The notes beneath the pieces were generated by a model. The model was not told the origin of the DNA, did no database searches, and saw only the letters and a list, made by a program, of their open reading frames with translations. Positions 56,882 to 64,000 of a DNA stretch of 64,000 bases are shown here, piece by piece (the first letter of the stretch is position 1; the number at the start of each line of letters is the position of its first letter). The position numbers were made by a program, and so were the translations under genes. The DNA is taken from the NCBI RefSeq assembly GCF_000518985.1, contig NZ_JAEQ01000008.1, positions 62,001 to 126,000 of the forward strand, read 5' to 3'. Origin of the DNA: Chelativorans sp. J32 (GTDB lineage Bacteria > Pseudomonadota > Alphaproteobacteria > Rhizobiales > Rhizobiaceae).

Positions 56882-57755
56882 TGACCAACTCCCCCGTTGA
56901 AGCCGATGTTTCGGTGGCGCAAACAAACCAATGGGGATGCTTTTGGGCGATCGCCTGGCGGGTTCGTTCCGCCGCCTCTTGATGCTCGAAAATACCGAAG
57001 CAGGTGGCGCCGGAGCCCGACATGCGGGCGATAAGCGCTCCCTCGGCACGCAGCAGCCCGAGAACGCTGCCGATCTCGGGCACGAGTGAAAGCGCGGCCG
57101 GCTCCAGGTCGTTGCGTGTGAGCCGCATCCATTCCAGGAGTTCCGCCGGGTCGCTCTTCGAGGGCAGGGCAGGAAGGGGCGCGTGCTCGCGCTTGATCAG
57201 GGCTGAGAACACTTTTGGAGTGGCGAGCGGCAGGCCGGCATTGACCAGGAGGATGGGAAGCCGGGGCAGGGCGGGAAAGGGCTCCAGCATCTCGCCGATA
57301 CCGCGCGCGATCAGGGGACGTCCGTAAAGGCACATGGGCACATCGGCTCCGAGCATCAGCCCGATCTGGGCAAGCTCCTTGGGAGGGACCTGGATCTCCC
57401 ACAAGCGGGTCAGCAGCTTCAGCACCGCCGCGGCGTCGCTTGATCCGCCTCCTATACCCGCAGCGACGGGCAGGTTCTTTTCAAGCGTGATCGCCACGGG
57501 TGACTTTGCTTGAGCACCAAAATGCAGCCGGAGGATGTCCCGCGCCTTGAGCACCAGGTTGGCCCCGCCTTCCAGGCCGTCGCGGAAAGGTCCCGTCACC
57601 TCGAAGTGATCCCGATCCGATGGTCGGACGGAAAGCCGATCCCCGAAAGCAGTGAAGGCTACAAGGGATTCCAGCAGGTGATACCCGTCGGCACGCCGGC
57701 CGATCACATGCAGCGCGAGATTGATCTTTGCCGGGGCCGTATTTTCAAGTTTCAT
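56874..57755 (-). CDS. ispE: 4-diphosphocytidyl-2-C-methyl-D-erythritol kinase
   Basis: A GHMP kinase of the MEP isoprenoid pathway, 293 residues, that phosphorylates CDP-ME at the 2-hydroxyl. The N-terminal APAKINLALHVIGRRADGYH has the catalytic Lys and substrate contacts, the GHMP phosphate loop is PVAAGIGGGSSDAAA (about 91-105), and RMSGSGATCFGIF is motif 3. Complete. It makes precursors that the polyprenyl synthase at 60.8 kb later elongates. Confidence 0.94.
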   Translation of the reverse strand: MKLENTAPAKINLALHVIGRRADGYHLLESLVAFTAFGDRLSVRPSDRDHFEVTGPFRDGLEGGANLVLKARDILRLHFGAQAKSPVAITLEKNLPVAAGIGGGSSDAAAVLKLLTRLWEIQVPPKELAQIGLMLGADVPMCLYGRPLIARGIGEMLEPFPALPRLPILLVNAGLPLATPKVFSALIKREHAPLPALPSKSDPAELLEWMRLTRNDLEPAALSLVPEIGSVLGLLRAEGALIARMSGSGATCFGIFEHQEAAERTRQAIAQKHPHWFVCATETSASTGELVNV

Positions 57756-57767
57756 TCGTTGCGGCGC

Positions 57768-57953
57768 TTAGTCCTTCGCCAAGCGGTACTCGCCGGTCCG
57801 CGGATCCTTCACAAGCGTGCCCATACTGCCCGTGGCGGCTTCCTTCCGAACGCGCTCCATCCGCTTTGTGACGCGTTCAGCCTCGCGAAGGAAAAGTCGA
57901 TAGCCGGCAAGTGCCACGGCGGCGACAAGAGCGAGGAAAATGAGTTGCGGCAT
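57768..57953 (-). CDS. Small membrane protein of unknown function
   Basis: A 61-residue protein. One N-terminal membrane helix (PQLIFLALVAAVALAGYRLF) is followed by a basic amphipathic helix and a short VKDPRTGEYRLAKD tail that looks like a small beta hairpin. Similar proteins occur next to S49 peptidases in rhizobia. Function unknown. It lies 62 bases downstream of the S49 peptidase gene. Confidence 0.72.
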   Translation of the reverse strand: MPQLIFLALVAAVALAGYRLFLREAERVTKRMERVRKEAATGSMGTLVKDPRTGEYRLAKD

Positions 57954-58015
57954 GGCCGAGTGCCTCCTTTGGCGATGTTCCTCATTCTATGGCGGTTTGC
58001 GACAGCAGCAAGGCG

Positions 58016-58876
58016 CTAGAATCCGAAACGGCGCCAGAGCGCCTGGTCTTCAAGGGTTTGAATAAGGCCGGCTGCCGCAGCCGCTGCGATTTCGGTCTCC
58101 CGGCCTTCAATTCCGAAGAAGCCCAGCCTTCGGCCCAATAGGCCGCGAGGGGCGCTGACGAGCTTAAGGCGGGTCTTCGGTCCGTAGCGCTGCTTAAGAA
58201 AGGATCGCATATCGCCGATCGCATCGACAAGGCCCAGCGCAAGACCTCTTTCACCTGTCCAGAAAAGGCCGGTGAAGAGATCGTCGTGATCGGCAAGCTT
58301 TGCGCCACGCCGCTGCCGGACGAGCGAAATGAACGTCTGGTGAACCTCTTCCTGCAGGGCTTTCAGCCGTTCCACGTCTTCCTCTTTTTCCGGCTGGAAA
58401 GGATCGAGGATCGCCTTGTTGCGTCCGGAGGTATGAACGCGGCGCTCCACACCGATCTTCTTGATGAGATCCTGAAAGCCGAAACCCGCTGAAACGACGC
58501 CGATCGAGCCGACGATGGAGGAGGGGTCGGCGATGATCTCGTCACCGGCAAGGGCGATCATGTAACCACCGGAGGCGGCAACATCCTCGACGAAGACAAA
58601 AACGGTCCTTTTCTTTTCTTCCGCCAGATCGCGGATGCGCCTGTAGATCAGACGTGACTGCACCGGTGATCCGCCAGGCGAGTTGACCGAGATTGCGACA
58701 GCAGGGCTGGAGATGGAGAATGCCTTCTCCAGGAGACCAGCCGTGGAGGCCAGTGACAGCGACTGCCGCATGGGGCCGGCGCCCGCCATGATCGTCCCGT
58801 GCAGCCTGACGACGGGAATGGTGATGGCATCGGAACGAAGGGATTTCGGCAGGAGGCGTGCCAGCGATTCTTTCAC
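58016..58876 (-). CDS. S49-family serine peptidase (SppA/SohB-like)
   Basis: A 286-residue half-length (single-domain) S49 protease. The Ser-Lys dyad is Ser102 in DVAASGGYMIAL and probably Lys154 in SGRNKAIL; ISVNSPGGSP and IVGSIGV are family hallmarks. There is no clear signal anchor, so it may be cytoplasmic or peripheral, degrading signal peptides or membrane fragments. GTG 58876 has GGAG nine bases upstream. Confidence 0.9.
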   Translation of the reverse strand: MKESLARLLPKSLRSDAITIPVVRLHGTIMAGAGPMRQSLSLASTAGLLEKAFSISSPAVAISVNSPGGSPVQSRLIYRRIRDLAEEKKRTVFVFVEDVAASGGYMIALAGDEIIADPSSIVGSIGVVSAGFGFQDLIKKIGVERRVHTSGRNKAILDPFQPEKEEDVERLKALQEEVHQTFISLVRQRRGAKLADHDDLFTGLFWTGERGLALGLVDAIGDMRSFLKQRYGPKTRLKLVSAPRGLLGRRLGFFGIEGRETEIAAAAAAGLIQTLEDQALWRRFGF

Positions 58877-58950
58877 TTAGGAGGTCTCCGCGACTGGTTA
58901 TCTTCATGTAGGCATTGGTATGCAGGACGCAATGGCAATCACACCAACGC

Positions 58951-59772
58951 TCAGTCGGGGAAAAGTGTTTCCCTGCCGTTTATGATAGCGTCCGCACGTT
59001 CCGTGAAGGCTCGGCCGTCCTGCTCATGCAATATGAGGGGCGGTACGATGCTCAAGGCCCCCCGGGCACCCTTGCGCGCCCTGAGAACGATGCGGATCGC
59101 ATCGGCTTCCGGACGTGGATGGACCGGAAGACAGCGTGGGCTGCCAAACCGGCCTTCTAGTGATGCGATGATTTCGGCAAGCGAAGCTGGCCGAGCGATG
59201 ATCGCCACTTCCGCTTTCGACCGCGCGATCGCGGAGGCTGTCCGGAGCCATCGGTCGAAGAGGCCATCGGTCAGAACGTGGGCATCCCGCCGAAGCAGGT
59301 CTGGCGTCGCGCGGTCCCGTGCCGAGTTGAAGGGCGGGTTCATAATGATGAAGTCGAAGGAACGGTCCGGCAGGCCGGCACGAACCCGCTCCGGGCCGGA
59401 AAGCTCGACGTCTGCCTGCGCCACCTTGATGCGGGCGGCGAGCCCCGCATTTTCGGAAAGGCCACAGCTTTGCAGCGCACAATCCGCCATGGTGGCAACT
59501 TTCTCGACCAGCAGCACCTGCGCCCTCAAGCAGCGCGCCGCAACCGCGAAGCCGGCGGCGCCCGCTCCAGCGCCTAGATCCGCCAGATCGCCATGGAAGC
59601 CGTTGGGAACGGCTGCAGCCAGCAGCATTGCATCGAGCCCCGCGCGATGACCCTTGCCGGCGGGCTGGACGAGATGGAACGCGCCGCGATGGAAGGCATC
59701 GATGGTGAAGGGGGGCGGCTCGGTGTTCATGACCTCTGTATATCGCAGCCGAGCGTGGAGGATGTCGCTCAC
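58951..59772 (-). CDS. TrmN6-like N6-adenine methyltransferase
   Basis: A SAM-dependent methyltransferase of 273 residues resembling the tRNA1(Val) A37 N6-methylases. The SAM loop is LADLGAGAGAAGFAVAARC, the catalytic motif FIIMNPPFNSARD (NPPF), and the HRAGLDAMLLAAAVP opening is typical. An internal ATG at 59730 could be the true start. The exact RNA target is inferred from the family. Confidence 0.83.
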   Translation of the reverse strand: MSDILHARLRYTEVMNTEPPPFTIDAFHRGAFHLVQPAGKGHRAGLDAMLLAAAVPNGFHGDLADLGAGAGAAGFAVAARCLRAQVLLVEKVATMADCALQSCGLSENAGLAARIKVAQADVELSGPERVRAGLPDRSFDFIIMNPPFNSARDRATPDLLRRDAHVLTDGLFDRWLRTASAIARSKAEVAIIARPASLAEIIASLEGRFGSPRCLPVHPRPEADAIRIVLRARKGARGALSIVPPLILHEQDGRAFTERADAIINGRETLFPD

Positions 59773-59790
59773 GGAAAATTCAACGCTGGC

Positions 59791-60426
59791 CTAACTGCGC
59801 TGCTCCAGCCAGCTCTGAAATTCGGCGAGGTTGCTTACCTTGTGCTCTAACACTGCATGGTAGACAAGGAAACTTGGAAGAGGTTCGGCTTGTGCTGGCG
59901 GGCTCGCCGCCAGATCCGTCTTGATCAAAAGGATGGTCTCGCGAATATGAGGCGTTAGACGCCGGCCGATCGTTTCCAGATGGCCCAAGTCGGGCTGTCT
60001 GGCCGGCTCGTCCACGAACCAGATGTCGAAGGTCCATTCGTCATCTGCTGCCGATAGGCAGGTGATACCGATATACAATCCATCAGGATATGCCTCGGGT
60101 GTCTTGTTCCAGAAGCCGCTGTCATTCCTGAACCGCACCGAGCCCACGCGCGGATGAGCGGCCAATTCCCTTAGAAGTTCTGCGATCGCCGCGTGAGTGG
60201 GCGAATCCAGTTTATCGCAGACGACGGTGATGTCGATATCGCGGCGGACCATGAGTCCCAAGGCGGAACTGCCGACGCGGATTGGATTTCCGATCGCGCG
60301 GAGCCTGTTCTCGATATCCATCAGCTCCACGATCGAATCAGCTTCTGCCTGCAATGCAGCCTGCCGATCCAGGAGGTCAGCCCTTCCCACGATTAACCAC
60401 CCCTGTTCGTCCAGCAGGCCACGCAA
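59791..60426 (-). CDS. Nucleotidyltransferase-like protein of unknown role
   Basis: A 211-residue protein. GSSALGLMVRRDIDITV (52-68) gives the NTase-fold GS...DxD pattern with Asp63 and Asp65, but the rest does not match a resistance, CCA or antitoxin family that I know. FDIWFVDEP could supply a third acidic residue. It lies 11 bases before the DUF2007 gene's end on the same strand and next to trmN6-like. Possibly a metabolic nucleotidyltransferase; function unknown. Confidence 0.65.
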   Translation of the reverse strand: MRGLLDEQGWLIVGRADLLDRQAALQAEADSIVELMDIENRLRAIGNPIRVGSSALGLMVRRDIDITVVCDKLDSPTHAAIAELLRELAAHPRVGSVRFRNDSGFWNKTPEAYPDGLYIGITCLSAADDEWTFDIWFVDEPARQPDLGHLETIGRRLTPHIRETILLIKTDLAASPPAQAEPLPSFLVYHAVLEHKVSNLAEFQSWLEQRS

Positions 60427-60437
60427 AGCTGATCACG

Positions 60438-60659
60438 TCAGGAGCCGTCCCCGGTGGTCACGCCGGCGTCTACAAGCAGTTTCCTTGCATCCGCGACCTG
60501 GTCTTCCGCAACCAGCACGCGGCGGGGCAATACGCCCAAAGAACCTTCCAGGATGCTCATATTCTGATCGGCTATGATGTAATCGATCCCTGCATCGCGC
60601 AGCAGGCTTTCGATGAAGGAGATGGCGACGGCGTCATTGGTGCGGATAAGTTCGATCAT
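60438..60659 (-). CDS. DUF2007 protein
   Basis: A 73-residue ferredoxin-like small protein of the DUF2007 (putative signal-transducing) family: ELIRTNDAVAISFIESLLRDAGIDYIIAD and RRVLVAEDQVADARKLL. Function unknown. It is divergent from the polyprenyl synthase gene and commonly found beside it in Rhizobiales. Confidence 0.88.
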   Translation of the reverse strand: MIELIRTNDAVAISFIESLLRDAGIDYIIADQNMSILEGSLGVLPRRVLVAEDQVADARKLLVDAGVTTGDGS

Positions 60660-60719
60660 GACTAGACGTTCGCAGGTCCATGTCTACTTGTAAATGCGCC
60701 CCGCTTGCCTTACCCCCAA

Positions 60720-60746
60720 CCCCGCGCCAACTCGCCGCTTGCGGGG
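60720..60746. repeat. REP-like GC-rich palindrome
   Basis: CCCCGC and GCGGGG enclose 15 bases in the DUF2007/ispB interval. The surrounding C-rich and G-rich tracts resemble short dispersed repeats of Phyllobacteriaceae intergenic regions; no second copy is visible here. Confidence 0.3.
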
Positions 60747-60797
60747 AGGTGGGCTGCGGCCATACACTTCAGAGGCTGTTAGGAAGGAGAAGCACTG

Positions 60798-61814
60798 GTG
60801 GGTGTCGTATTGAATCTTGAAGACGGCAAGCGCGGTGCGGCCTCCATCGAGGGCCTGATAGCGCTGACCAAGGACGATATGGCGCGCGTCAACGAGTTGA
60901 TCCTTTCGAAAGCGGGTTCGGATGTGGATTTGATTCCCCAACTTGCCCGCCATCTGATCTCATCCGGCGGCAAGCGACTGCGCCCCATGATCACCCTGGC
61001 GGCAGCGCAGACCTTCGGCTATTCCGGCGAGGGGCATGTGAAGCTCGCCACGAGCGTGGAATTCATGCACACCGCCACGCTGCTCCACGACGACGTGGTC
61101 GATGAAAGCGACCTGCGGCGCGGCAAGAAGACGGCACGCACGATCTGGGGCAATCAGGCGAGCGTGCTGGTAGGGGATTTCCTCCTGGGGCAGGCCTTCC
61201 GCATGATGGTCGATGTCGGGTCACTCGATGCCCTCGACGTGCTTTCTACCGCCGCCGCCATCATCGCCGAGGGCGAGGTGATGCAACTTGGCGTTTCGAA
61301 GAACCTGGAGACCACCGAAGACGAGTATCTGGCAGTCATCAAGGCCAAGACGGCGGCCCTCTTTTCCGCCGCGGCGGAGGTGGGGCCGATCATAGCCGAG
61401 GCGTCGCGCAACGACCGGGCGGCGCTGCGCTCATTCGGCATGAATCTGGGCCTTGCTTTCCAACTTGTCGATGATGCACTTGATTATGGCGGCAGCAGCC
61501 GTGATCTCGGCAAGAATGTCGGTGACGATTTCCGCGAGGGCAAGGTGACGCTGCCGGTGATCCTGAGCTACCGGCGCGGCTCGGACGAGGAGCGGCTTTT
61601 CTGGAAGCGTGCCATCGAGGAGAACCAGAGCGACGATGACGCGCTGCAGAAGGCGATCGGCCTCATGAGCCGCCATGGTGCGATCGGAGACACGATCGCG
61701 CGCGCCCGACATTTCGGCGAGATCGCTCGTGACGCGCTCGCCCCGTTGAAGAGTACGCCGCAGAAAGCGGCGCTTTTCGATGTCATCGATTTCTGCATCA
61801 GCCGGGTTTCGTAG
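60798..61814 (+). CDS. ispB: Long-chain polyprenyl diphosphate synthase
   Basis: An all-trans prenyl chain-elongating enzyme of 338 residues, probably making the ubiquinone side chain (octa- or decaprenyl). The first aspartate-rich motif is LLHDDVVDESDLRRG (about 96-110), the second FQLVDDALDYGG (about 222). GTG 60798 is preceded by AAGGAGA. Alphaproteobacteria with Q-10 need decaprenyl synthase, but the chain length cannot be read here. Confidence 0.92.
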   Translation: MGVVLNLEDGKRGAASIEGLIALTKDDMARVNELILSKAGSDVDLIPQLARHLISSGGKRLRPMITLAAAQTFGYSGEGHVKLATSVEFMHTATLLHDDVVDESDLRRGKKTARTIWGNQASVLVGDFLLGQAFRMMVDVGSLDALDVLSTAAAIIAEGEVMQLGVSKNLETTEDEYLAVIKAKTAALFSAAAEVGPIIAEASRNDRAALRSFGMNLGLAFQLVDDALDYGGSSRDLGKNVGDDFREGKVTLPVILSYRRGSDEERLFWKRAIEENQSDDDALQKAIGLMSRHGAIGDTIARARHFGEIARDALAPLKSTPQKAALFDVIDFCISRVS

Positions 61815-61931
61815 GCGGGACAGGCCGCAATTGCCGATTGCGACACAATCGCAAAAAGGCCATGCTCTGCAGCTAGCGAGACTCCGTGGCAATTTCCGTA
61901 AGGGAAGGGCCGAACCGACGGAAGGGATAGT

Positions 61932-64000
61932 ATGCGGCTAACCAGGGCAACACTCAACGCGACGGCGGCACTCGCGGTTTTCATGGCGTTTTCCGCGCAG
62001 ACGGTCGGCGCCAAGGATGCTGAAAAGGCGGCCGGGCAGGTTCCCACCAGTACGTTTTCGGGTGCTTACCTGGCCGGAAGGGCGGCCGAGTTTGAGGATG
62101 ATCTGAAGAGCGCGGTCACCTATTACGAGCGCGCGCTGGCACTCGATCCCGACAATGCCGATCTGCAGCAGACACTGCTGCTCGCGCTGGTCTCCCAAGG
62201 CGAAATAGACAAGGCACTCCCTTACGCGGATCAGTTGAAGGCCGTTCCCGAGGTCGAGCGCTTCTCTCGCCTTACATTGGCGATCGACTCTTTCCGCAAG
62301 AAGGATTTTGCCGCCGCTGAACGATGGCTCAATCTGGTTCTGGAATCCGATCTCGACCGCCTTATCACCGGCATCATGACAAGCTGGGCAAAGGTGGGGC
62401 AGGGCGATACCGAAGCCGCGCTGACCAGCCTCGACAATCTCCAGGGCCCGCAATGGTACGATCTTTTCAAATCCTATCATCGCGCCCTCATCCTGGCTAA
62501 TGACGGGCAGGCTGAGGAAGCCGACGCAGCCTTTGACGAAGTGGTCACCGAGCTGGCTCCCCGTTCCGTCGCCCCCGACACAATGGGTCGTCTCGCTGAA
62601 GTGTATGCTTCCTATCTGTCGAGCCGTGGCGAAAAGGAGCGCGCGCTCGCCGTGCTCCAGCAGGCGGAGCAGACGGGAGGCGGCATAGCCACCATTCCCG
62701 AACTTCGCGCCAAGATCGAAGGCGGCGAGAAGCTCGACTCGGTGGTGGCGAATGCGCCCGACGGGGCAGCCGAAATCCTGCTCAACATTGCCACCGAGCT
62801 TGCAAGCGGTGGGGGTGATTCTTTCGTCCGCGTCTATCTTCAGCTTGCGCGGGCTCTGCGCCCGCATGGCGACGCCGTTCTCGTGCAACTCGCCCATGTC
62901 GCCGAGCGGCAGCAGGATGGCGAGGAGGCGATCGCGATTTACCGCCAGATCCGAAAGGGCTCGCCCTGGGCGCGGTTCGTGGATTTCCAGATCGGCCTCA
63001 ACCTTGCCGACCTGAAGCGGAACGACGAGGCGATCGCGCACCTGAAAAAGGTGCTGGAGGCCGACCCGAAAGACATGCGCGCCTACCTGGCGCTGGGCGG
63101 TGTTTATGCGAGCCAGAAGAATTACCGCGACGCGGCCGAACTCTATGATCGTGCAGTGGCGCAAATCCCGGAGCCCGGGCGTGAGCACTGGAACATCTTC
63201 TATCAGCGCGGCATCGCCTATGAGCGCCTGAAGCAATGGCCCAAGGCGGAGCCAAATTTCAAAAAGGCGCTGGAGCTTTATCCCGACCACCCGCAGGTGC
63301 TGAATTATCTCGGCTATTCCTGGATCGACATGAACATGAACCTCGAAGAGGGCATGGAACTGATCAAGAGGGCCGTGGAACTCAGGCCCAGCGACGGCTA
63401 CATCGTTGATTCGCTCGGATGGGCCTATTACCGGCTCGGTCAGTACGATCAGGCGGTCGAGCATCTGGAGCGAGCCGTGTCGCTGCGTCCCGAAGATGCG
63501 GTTCTGAACGACCACCTCGGCGACGTCTATTGGCGCGTCGGGCGTAAGCTCGAGGCGCGCTACCAGTGGTCGCAGGTCAAGTCTCTCGAGGCCGAACCCG
63601 ATCTCCTCGCACAGGTGGAAGAGAAGCTGAAGAACGGCCTGCCGCCCGTGGATGGCGAAAAGGTGGCCGATGCTGCAGGCAACGCGCGGACGGCGAATGA
63701 CAGCACTCCCGCCGCTCCGGCCAAACAGCCCGAAGAACAGCCTGCTGCTCAACCCTCCCAACCGGCCGAGGAGCCCGAGCAGCCACAGGCCCAGCCTGCA
63801 ACGCCGGAGGAGCCGGCGGATACAGGCGCGAGCGCCGAGACCGACGCGACTTATAAGGTGAAGCCTGGTCAGTCCCTTTGGTCCATCGCCGTTGAAGAGC
63901 TGGGCGACGGCAAGCGCTTCCGCGAAATCCTGAACCTCAACCCGGTGCTCAAGGGCGATCCGAACCGCATCCGCCCGGGTCTGGAGCTGAAACTGCCGCG
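61932..64000 (+). CDS. Exported TPR protein with C-terminal LysM domain, cut by the window edge
   Basis: At least 689 codons from ATG 61932 to the window end. A signal peptide (about 1-27, ending VGAKDA) is followed by a solenoid of TPR repeats (about 45-560), with typical helices such as YYERALALDPDNADL and AVEHLERAVSLRPEDAVL. A Pro/Gln/Glu-rich linker (about 590-638) leads to a LysM-like peptidoglycan-binding domain from about residue 640 (YKVKPGQSLWSIA...LNLNP). The end and stop lie outside. It probably works in the periplasm at the wall; no partner is evident. Confidence 0.85.
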   Translation, partial: MRLTRATLNATAALAVFMAFSAQTVGAKDAEKAAGQVPTSTFSGAYLAGRAAEFEDDLKSAVTYYERALALDPDNADLQQTLLLALVSQGEIDKALPYADQLKAVPEVERFSRLTLAIDSFRKKDFAAAERWLNLVLESDLDRLITGIMTSWAKVGQGDTEAALTSLDNLQGPQWYDLFKSYHRALILANDGQAEEADAAFDEVVTELAPRSVAPDTMGRLAEVYASYLSSRGEKERALAVLQQAEQTGGGIATIPELRAKIEGGEKLDSVVANAPDGAAEILLNIATELASGGGDSFVRVYLQLARALRPHGDAVLVQLAHVAERQQDGEEAIAIYRQIRKGSPWARFVDFQIGLNLADLKRNDEAIAHLKKVLEADPKDMRAYLALGGVYASQKNYRDAAELYDRAVAQIPEPGREHWNIFYQRGIAYERLKQWPKAEPNFKKALELYPDHPQVLNYLGYSWIDMNMNLEEGMELIKRAVELRPSDGYIVDSLGWAYYRLGQYDQAVEHLERAVSLRPEDAVLNDHLGDVYWRVGRKLEARYQWSQVKSLEAEPDLLAQVEEKLKNGLPPVDGEKVADAAGNARTANDSTPAAPAKQPEEQPAAQPSQPAEEPEQPQAQPATPEEPADTGASAETDATYKVKPGQSLWSIAVEELGDGKRFREILNLNPVLKGDPNRIRPGLELKLP

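Noticed and set aside
61938-63761. A 607-codon open frame on the minus strand
   Set aside because: It lies wholly antisense to the TPR-LysM gene, which has a signal peptide and clear repeats. The minus frame is a GC-bias shadow.

Overview
The window is a GC-rich chromosomal segment of an alphaproteobacterium of the order Hyphomicrobiales (Rhizobiales), most likely in or near the Phyllobacteriaceae (Mesorhizobium/Nitratireductor/Chelativorans-like). The evidence is a succinoglycan-type exo cluster, the order trpF-trpB-trpA-accD-folC, dnaK-dnaJ-pmtA, an F0-only atp operon with separate b and b' subunits, phaZ, and many small Rhizobiales families (DUF2852, DUF2007, DUF1330, ExoX/SyrA). The genus is inference. 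I see no rRNA, tRNA, insertion sequence, integrase or CRISPR array.

Layout. 1-16 kb: exopolysaccharide cluster with exoK (GH16 glycanase), a Wzx-type flippase, exoV (pyruvyl transferase), then exoQ, exoF and exoY on the minus strand, exoX (repressor-type small protein), one unknown small gene, exoL-exoA-exoM (glycosyltransferases), exoN (UDP-glucose synthesis) and exoP (BY-kinase/chain-length regulator), closed by a convergent PPP-type phosphatase. Together these cover precursor supply, lipid-linked priming, backbone assembly, pyruvylation, flipping, polymerisation, export and trimming. 16-23.8 kb: a minus-strand housekeeping run of folC, accD, trpA, cutA, trpB, trpF, a YgjP-like metalloprotein, a DUF2852 protein and an alpha/beta hydrolase. 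24-31.6 kb: infC (apparent AUU start), a methyltransferase, rpmI-rplT, a kinase-like protein, pheS-pheT and a Gfo/Idh/MocA oxidoreductase. 31.6-40.2 kb: dnaK behind a textbook alphaproteobacterial heat-shock promoter, dnaJ, pmtA, a flavin reductase, pyrF, DUF1330, a GNAT protein, phaZ and a transglutaminase-like protease behind a CtrA box. 40.2-49.2 kb: two paralogous small proteins, terC, a UxaA-type dehydratase, a glycine-zipper lipoprotein, a polysaccharide deacetylase-like protein, a monooxygenase-like protein, a YfgM-like TPR protein, der and a SleB-type wall hydrolase. 49.4-52 kb: atpI-atpB-atpE-atpF'-atpF. 52-64 kb: a TetR regulator divergent from nnrU, rnhB, a PA0069-type radical SAM protein behind an SOS-like box, moaB, ispE, an S49 peptidase, trmN6-like, a nucleotidyltransferase-like protein, DUF2007, a long-chain polyprenyl diphosphate synthase and a TPR-LysM protein cut by the right edge.

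The most interesting non-coding signal is a 17-base motif (ATATTGCANYGCARCAT) at a near-constant distance upstream of exoK, exoY and exoL. Its TGC-N3-GCA core recurs before exoX, at the left edge, and as a perfect palindrome before phaZ. The core fits the CTGC-N3-GCAG sites described for the PHB regulator PhaR/AniA, so the exo cluster and PHB degradation may share a regulator. Other second-look items are a possible small-RNA/terminator unit in the exoY-exoX interval, a kinase-like protein with an altered catalytic loop, cutA nested inside the trp genes, an AccD with no cysteine at all, and dense inverted repeats before the wall-hydrolase gene.
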